A DNA stretch of 62,082 nucleotides from Fulvimarina sp. (lineage in GTDB: Bacteria > Pseudomonadota > Alphaproteobacteria > Rhizobiales > Rhizobiaceae), in the NCBI GenBank assembly GCA_002700095.1, contig PACL01000068.1, forward strand, positions 1 through 62,082, written 5' to 3'. The translations under genes were made by a program, and so were the position numbers. Of this stretch, positions 57,156-62,082 are shown piece by piece. The notes beneath the pieces were generated by a model. The model ran no database searches and was not told the origin of the DNA. It worked only from the letters and a program-made list of their open reading frames with translations. Each line of letters starts with the position of its first letter. Within the stretch, counting starts at the first letter, position 1.

Positions 57156-58549
57156 GACGGGCCTATCGCCTCGATGTGAGGCTCGCGGTCGTCGTGACGG
57201 TGACGTCCGCGCTGACCCTCATCGGGGCCGGTACGATCCTGTCCATGGAATTCACCCGCGGCCAATTCGCCATCGAAGAGCGCGGCTTGTCCTCGCAGGT
57301 CGAGGAATGGGCGGGATTGCTTCGGCGCGCCAGTGACGGCCCGGTCGTGCTCGACCGCCCGGCCGAGACATCCGGGGAGATCGACCCGCCTTATACCGGG
57401 CTCCTGTCGGGCCCAAGGCCCGTCTACGGCTACACCGTCACCGATGGGGCGGGAACGGTGCTGGATCGCTCCGACGCCAATGCTCCCGCCGGCCGCCCCG
57501 GACCGGCAGGCCCGGACCCCGTCCTTTCCAGCGGACCGACGCTCGACGGCGCCGGCCCGGTCCTGATCGCCGAACTCTACGTGCCGGAGCTCTCGGTATG
57601 GCTCCGGCTGGCGCGACCGCGTTCGGATGTCACCGCCCTGACCAACACCTTCTTTGCCCAGTCTCTCGAAGAGCTGGGCTGGGCGGCGCTGGCCATGCTC
57701 GTCGTCATGGTGATCACGGCGGTGACCATCGTCCGCGTCAGTCTGCGGGGACTGAGGCGCGTCGCCGCGCAGGCAGAACGCATCACCTTCGACAATCTGG
57801 GCCATCAGCGGCTGGCCGGCGCGTCGGCGCCGGCGGAGGTGCGGCCGCTGATTGCCGCCGTCAACCACGCACTGGACAGCATCCGAACCGGTGCCGTCGC
57901 GCAACGCGACTTCTCCATCCATGCCGCCCACGAGCTGCGGACGCCGCTGGCCGACCTCAAATTACGGCTGGAAAGCCTTGCCTCCGATCCCGACCGGGAT
58001 GCGGCCATGCGAGACATCGATGCCATGGCCCGCCTCATCGAGCAGCTGCTGCAGATCGCCCGGCTGGATGGCAGTACGGTGTTCTCCCTTCAGTCGCTCC
58101 CCCTCGGAGAAACAGTCGCCCAGATCCTGCAGGAGGCGGCCCCGCGGCTGGTCTCCGCCGGCCGGTCGATCGAGGCAGACGGCCTCGACTCACCCGTCCG
58201 GATCGTCGGCGACCCGACACTCATCGCCCTGATCCTGCGAAACCTCCTGGAAAACGTCCGCAAACACACGCCGATCGGCAGCACCGTCACCGTGTCCGTC
58301 TCCGACGATGGAACCCTGCTGGTCGCAGATACCGGCCCGGGCCTGCCCCACGGCTTTCCCCGTTCGAACTTCGCCCGCTTCGTCCGGGGCAACGACGACA
58401 CGCGCTCCGGCAGCGGCCTGGGCCTCTCGATCTGCGAAACCGCCATGCGGCGCATGCGAGGAACGTTTCGCGTGGAGCCTGGTTCTGGCGGCGCAGCGTT
58501 CCGGATGATCTTCAGTGCAAGCGAATCGTGCCCGGAGAGGGCGAATTAG
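57152..58549 (+). CDS. Sensor histidine kinase
   Basis: The 465-residue protein has two membrane segments (about 9-30 and 180-200) around a periplasmic sensor of roughly 145 residues, a HAMP region, a DHp domain with the H-box SIHAAHELRTPLA and a HATPase domain (NLLENVRKHTP N-box, VADTGPGLP, GSGLGLSI). The start ATG overlaps the regulator stop. It is of the QseC/TctE type. The periplasmic part has no diagnostic motif, so the signal is unknown. Confidence 0.92.
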   Translation: MRRAYRLDVRLAVVVTVTSALTLIGAGTILSMEFTRGQFAIEERGLSSQVEEWAGLLRRASDGPVVLDRPAETSGEIDPPYTGLLSGPRPVYGYTVTDGAGTVLDRSDANAPAGRPGPAGPDPVLSSGPTLDGAGPVLIAELYVPELSVWLRLARPRSDVTALTNTFFAQSLEELGWAALAMLVVMVITAVTIVRVSLRGLRRVAAQAERITFDNLGHQRLAGASAPAEVRPLIAAVNHALDSIRTGAVAQRDFSIHAAHELRTPLADLKLRLESLASDPDRDAAMRDIDAMARLIEQLLQIARLDGSTVFSLQSLPLGETVAQILQEAAPRLVSAGRSIEADGLDSPVRIVGDPTLIALILRNLLENVRKHTPIGSTVTVSVSDDGTLLVADTGPGLPHGFPRSNFARFVRGNDDTRSGSGLGLSICETAMRRMRGTFRVEPGSGGAAFRMIFSASESCPERAN

Positions 58550-58664
58550 GGCCGAAAGGAGACCGGCGGCTTTGAGACATCGCCGGCGTAAAGCAGTCAT
58601 TCGGATTTAGAACTGTAGGAGCTGTCGGACCTAGGCTGTGCTCTGGGCGCGTCGTACCCAGGTA

Positions 58665-61130
58665 TTAGGCGGCGCCCCCTCTTCGCGCAGCATCCCAAGG
58701 CTCTATCAGCGTCGCCATCGGAACGGAGTGCAAATGGTGCTCGGAGCTCGACATCAGCAACAGCCGATTGATGGTGTTGTCTTGAAAGCCTCCGAAGCGA
58801 AACGCAGTCGAAAGGCGCACCGCGACGGAGGGGACCTTTGCGCTAGCGATTAGGGATATCATCGAGCCCCGATGTCGTCGGAAGCGTGCGGCGAGTTGTG
58901 CCTCGAAGTTCGGTTTCTGATTGTCAGCGGTACGAGACGCCGTGTAGGAGAAGGCGGCAGAGAAAAGCGACTCCATCCCGCGAAACGCCCTATCGTCAAA
59001 CACTCGGAAGATGGCTTGGGGTCCCACCGGCAATTGGACCGGGTTTGAAGAGGTTTCGCGCTGCAATTCGATAAGTGCTGGCGTCGTTCCGAGATGCCGC
59101 CTGGCAAGCGCTGCTTGGAGTTCTCTCCATCGGAAGATACTGTCGGTCAGTATCTGCGCGCCGGCCGCCTGTGCCAGGTACATCGCAATCTCAAAGTTCG
59201 GCGCCATCTTCATAAGCTCGAACTGTCCATCGTTCTCGAGCGAACTATCTTGCAGAATAGCCAGCGGATCGCCGACCTTCATCTGCTCGATCTGGTCGAG
59301 AAGGGTTTCCATCCCAATCGGCTCATCGTCGCCGTTCATCTCCATAATTCTCTTCGCGAGTGCATCTTTCGGCATGCTCAGCATCATGCGCTGCATGTCT
59401 TCCTTGATCACCGCGTAGGATCTTGGGTCGTCCGTGGGGGCAAACTTAATAGTCTGGGAACGCGCCCTAGCCATGGCCATCATCTGGTCACGCAGATGAA
59501 AATCGAAATCGCAGGGATCTGGTATCAATGTGACCAGCCCTGCCTCGACGAGCGGCATTAAATGGAGGAAAGTCATCAGGCTTTTCAAGGCTTCGCCACG
59601 GTACTGATTAGGGTGCTCCGTGGGTCGCTTATCCCTGCGTATGCTGCGCGAGATGATAAAAGGGTTCTGTATAATGATCTCTCCAAAATACAGCGGTGCG
59701 CCCAGTGCAAATTCCGTGACTAACTTAGGATGGAGTGCCCCGGTATAGACCGAACGCATTTTGCCATCTGGCTTGGGAATAAGGGACAGTAGGTCGGTAT
59801 CAATCGGCCACAGAGCCTCGTACAAACCATACATCTCCGCGATCTTATCGTCGGACATCTCGCGACGGACCATCTCCCAGTTCTTGTTCTCCAACTCGAA
59901 AAGATCGGTCAGTGCGCCCATGAACATCATGTTGCGCTCGCGGATACTCTTCTGTGTCCACGACATGCGCAGGTGTGCCGGCTTATCACGGCAGCAGTTT
60001 CCAAACGGCTGCCCGGATCCACACGGACAGTAATCGCGCGGCCGGGGTGGAGCTTTCGGCTTAGCTTTCAGTAGCCATGATCGGGGTTTTTCTGTTCTAC
60101 CGAATTCGTCCTGATAGTGGACATCGCCGTTTTCGAAACGAGCAAACATCTCGCCACCGAACCGGTAGAACTCGTTTGCCGGTGGCAGGAACGTTTCACG
60201 AAGGTCAGCCCAGGACTTAGTCACCGCCCTTTCAGGATAAAGGTCCTCCCGGTGCGACCCTGCGACGTAGCGGTTCGCGCGGGCCTTGATTACGAAGTTC
60301 ACTTCAGCGACCTGATCGTCAGTAAGGCACCGCGTTTTGATGAACTCGATCGTCGACACCAGCGTAGACTGATAATTCCGCGCAAATGTCTTCTTCGCGG
60401 CGGGGCGCGCCGCAGGGTCCTTCGCGTATTCCAGGTTAGTTAGAATCAGGAGGTGGTCCGGGCCCAGCGGAAAGAGTGTCTGCGAGCCCTTCAGAGCGGT
60501 CGCTGGATCTCCGGGGTATCGGTTACGCGCATCGGACGGGGGTAACGCATGATTATAGACTGTAACCGGATGGTCGCTGAGGATAAACTTGACACCGGCG
60601 CGCTCTGCGGAGACGATTTCGCGGACCCCGGCGGTCCAGGTCGTCACGTTGAGCATGCGGATACTCTGCATCTCCAACATCAACTGGTTCTGAGCAACAC
60701 CCGGCAACATCTCATCGAGCCGACCAATCTCCGGATACTGCTGACGTAGCCATGCTAGACCCTTTGGCGTCCGCAATTTCTGGATGTCCAGAAATTCAAA
60801 AAGGTCTTCGAAATGTTGATGCCAAGCACGCTGGTCATCACTGCAAAATGCCCGGATTGCGTCGGCGCCCCGCCTATCGATATCACCGAAGAGTTTTTTT
60901 TCGATCTCGTCGTCGACCTCGACTCCAAAAAATGTTGAATAGAGGTCTTGCTCGAAGAATGCCCGTGACGTGGGTGAATTGAACAAGCAGCGCCCGCTCG
61001 CCATCGTTCCGTCCGTGCGCTTGTATCTTGGTGGCTTCATGTCGAGCAGAAAATGAGTCTTCTTGCCAGGAGTAAAGAATCTCTCTTGATGCCATTGGGG
61101 CACATAATGATTCTTCCGAGTGACCGACAT
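58665..61130 (-). CDS. DUF4238 protein with SEC-C zinc motif and novel C-terminal half
   Basis: An 821-residue protein. Residues 6-300 match the DUF4238 pattern: RKNHYVPQWHQERFF, FILSDHPVTVYN (about 182-193), LFPLGPDHLLIL (219-230) and ANRYVAGS. Residues 366-381 form a SEC-C motif, C368-x-C370GSG...C379C380, a zinc-binding knuckle. Residues 400-821 I do not recognise; no membrane segment. Compared with its neighbours the gene is visibly richer in A/T and uses more A/T-ending codons. A TTTACGTAAA palindrome lies 13-22 bp upstream. DUF4238 is of unknown function. The gene is solitary and probably acquired. Confidence 0.85.
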   Translation of the reverse strand: MSVTRKNHYVPQWHQERFFTPGKKTHFLLDMKPPRYKRTDGTMASGRCLFNSPTSRAFFEQDLYSTFFGVEVDDEIEKKLFGDIDRRGADAIRAFCSDDQRAWHQHFEDLFEFLDIQKLRTPKGLAWLRQQYPEIGRLDEMLPGVAQNQLMLEMQSIRMLNVTTWTAGVREIVSAERAGVKFILSDHPVTVYNHALPPSDARNRYPGDPATALKGSQTLFPLGPDHLLILTNLEYAKDPAARPAAKKTFARNYQSTLVSTIEFIKTRCLTDDQVAEVNFVIKARANRYVAGSHREDLYPERAVTKSWADLRETFLPPANEFYRFGGEMFARFENGDVHYQDEFGRTEKPRSWLLKAKPKAPPRPRDYCPCGSGQPFGNCCRDKPAHLRMSWTQKSIRERNMMFMGALTDLFELENKNWEMVRREMSDDKIAEMYGLYEALWPIDTDLLSLIPKPDGKMRSVYTGALHPKLVTEFALGAPLYFGEIIIQNPFIISRSIRRDKRPTEHPNQYRGEALKSLMTFLHLMPLVEAGLVTLIPDPCDFDFHLRDQMMAMARARSQTIKFAPTDDPRSYAVIKEDMQRMMLSMPKDALAKRIMEMNGDDEPIGMETLLDQIEQMKVGDPLAILQDSSLENDGQFELMKMAPNFEIAMYLAQAAGAQILTDSIFRWRELQAALARRHLGTTPALIELQRETSSNPVQLPVGPQAIFRVFDDRAFRGMESLFSAAFSYTASRTADNQKPNFEAQLAARFRRHRGSMISLIASAKVPSVAVRLSTAFRFGGFQDNTINRLLLMSSSEHHLHSVPMATLIEPWDAARRGGAA

Positions 61131-61352
61131 ACATGCTCGCTGTTTACGTAAAGAATGATCGCCAACCTATTATGGTGATCGGCGAGTCGACAATGTCGGC
61201 TATTAACAATCGCGAAAGGCTTCCCCGACGTCCACAACGGGCGCAAAGCTGCCGTCCAGGCCAGCATTCCCAGTTGCGGCAACTTGTTCGCGCTTGGTCC
61301 GGCCCCGCTCGCCGCTCCGCGAACGATCCTCTCGGCCCGGCCGCTTCCTCGC

Positions 61353-61973
61353 CTACCGCCGCTCGCCCAGCACCACCAGCGCCTGCTTGCCGCCCTCCCC
61401 GTCGGCCTCGAAGGCGGCGCCGACCGCTCCGTAGCGCTCGCTCGTCAGGGCGGCGGAGAATTGCGGGTCCTGCATCCACTGGTCGCGGAAGAAGTGCAGG
61501 TCGGCGTCGGTGATCGCCGTGCCGCAGCCGCCGCAGCCGGCGGTCAGCACCTTCAGGGAGCGCCAGTTTCGCCTCTCGCCGGACGGCAGCGCCTCGAAGA
61601 GCCGGGTTTCGCCGCCCGCCTCTCTCTGGTCGAGCAGATCCGCGGCCGCCGCGGCGAGGGCGTCGTCGGCCGCAAGCGCCGGCTGCCCCTCACGCGCCTG
61701 GTCGAGCAGCCGCACCATCGCCGCCGAGCGCTCGCCGGGCGGGATCGGCGCGGCCGCCTGGTCCGGCCCGACACTTGGCGACGTCCCCGGCCCGGCAAAG
61801 AGCTGCACGCCATAGACCCGCCCGTCCGCGCCGGCGATGCCGTAGCCGAAGCCGGCCAGCCCTTCGCTCAGGAGATTGCGGCGATGCTCCGGGCTGTTCA
61901 TCCAGCCGGTCTCGAAGGCCTCGACCCGCTGCAGCGTCGGCGGTTTGGTCAGCGAGGGGTCAGGTGAGAGCAT
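61353..61973 (-). pseudogene. Truncated CAP (SCP/PR-1) domain protein, two partial domains
   Basis: The frame (206 residues) begins in the middle of a CAP domain: FETGWMNSPEHRRNLLSEGLAGFGYGIA is the usual C-terminal CAP segment, and the first 100 residues of the domain, with its catalytic-type histidine, are missing. Its second half (about 75-206) looks like a second, degenerate CAP domain, with a GCGGCGT cysteine pair. A TAA lies in frame 21 bp before the ATG and a terminator stands just upstream, so the missing part is not continuous here. Either a remnant or a translated fragment. Confidence 0.55.
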
Positions 61974-61982
61974 GAATGAGCG

Positions 61983-62002
61983 AAAAACGCGTTAGACACG
62001 CG
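61983..62002 (-). terminator. Rho-independent terminator of a gene beyond the right edge
   Basis: On the minus strand CGCGT-GTCTA-ACGCG (61988-62002) is followed by TTTTTCG. It would end transcription of a leftward gene whose body lies outside the window. Confidence 0.65.
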
Positions 62003-62082
62003 AACGAGCACACAGCTTTCCACGTACCCGAAAAACCCCACGGCGATTCTTCGCGACGCAGTCGAGGCGAGTCAAACCACGC

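Overview
This window looks like chromosomal DNA of a high-G+C alphaproteobacterium of the order Hyphomicrobiales (Rhizobiales), possibly an Aurantimonas/Aureimonas/Jiella-type relative. The evidence is gene content and order, not a search: carA / XRE gene / carB / greA, an LpcC-type core mannosyltransferase, trxB next to an LsrB/VtlR-type LysR regulator, the alpha ribosomal operon followed by a Deg protease and rarA, DUF3108 divergent from rpmB, and an imuA-imuB-dnaE2 cassette behind a GTTC-N7-GTTC type LexA box. I saw no tRNA, rRNA, CRISPR array, transposase or integrase.

Layout. 1-300: edge of a DUF5615/DUF433 toxin-antitoxin pair cut by a poly-G end. 397-2502: molybdopterin oxidoreductase. 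2932-8720: SOS mutagenesis cassette. 8733-16904: epimerase, LpxO-like hydroxylase, fluoride channel, BCCT carrier, SDR, and the rarA/Deg pair. 17135-21511: a small secreted protein, a reductase, then the alpha operon (rpsM-rpsK-rpoA-rplQ) with its own promoter and without secY/adk upstream. 21761-29482: YqeY, carA, a small regulator region, carB and greA. 29641-36239: envelope glycosyltransferases, TrkH, trxB, lsrB-like regulator, metallophosphatase. 36362-48637: secreted proteins and lipoproteins, SOUL heme-binding protein, YhhQ queuosine-precursor transporter behind a probable preQ1-I riboswitch, rpmB, a periplasmic caspase-like/Sel1 protein, recQ and an AraC regulator. 48776-55154: aldo/keto reductase, YihS-like sugar isomerase, SDR, and a PQQ glucose dehydrogenase split into two genes. 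55362-58549: PAP2 phosphatase divergent from an OmpR-type two-component system. 58665-62082: an 821-residue DUF4238/SEC-C protein of foreign-looking composition and a truncated CAP-domain gene.

How the parts work together. The imu genes form one SOS-induced translesion polymerase. carA and carB make carbamoyl phosphate. lpcC, the GT25 gene, the LpxO-like hydroxylase and the PAP2 gene all point to lipopolysaccharide tailoring. Most of the window is ordinary core genome. The signals most worth a second look are the minimal preQ1-I riboswitch over the yhhQ start codon, the detached alpha operon, the triple palindromic operator between carA and the XRE gene, the structured greA leader, a ~100 bp dispersed intergenic repeat, and the DUF4238/SEC-C gene in the atypical patch at the right end.
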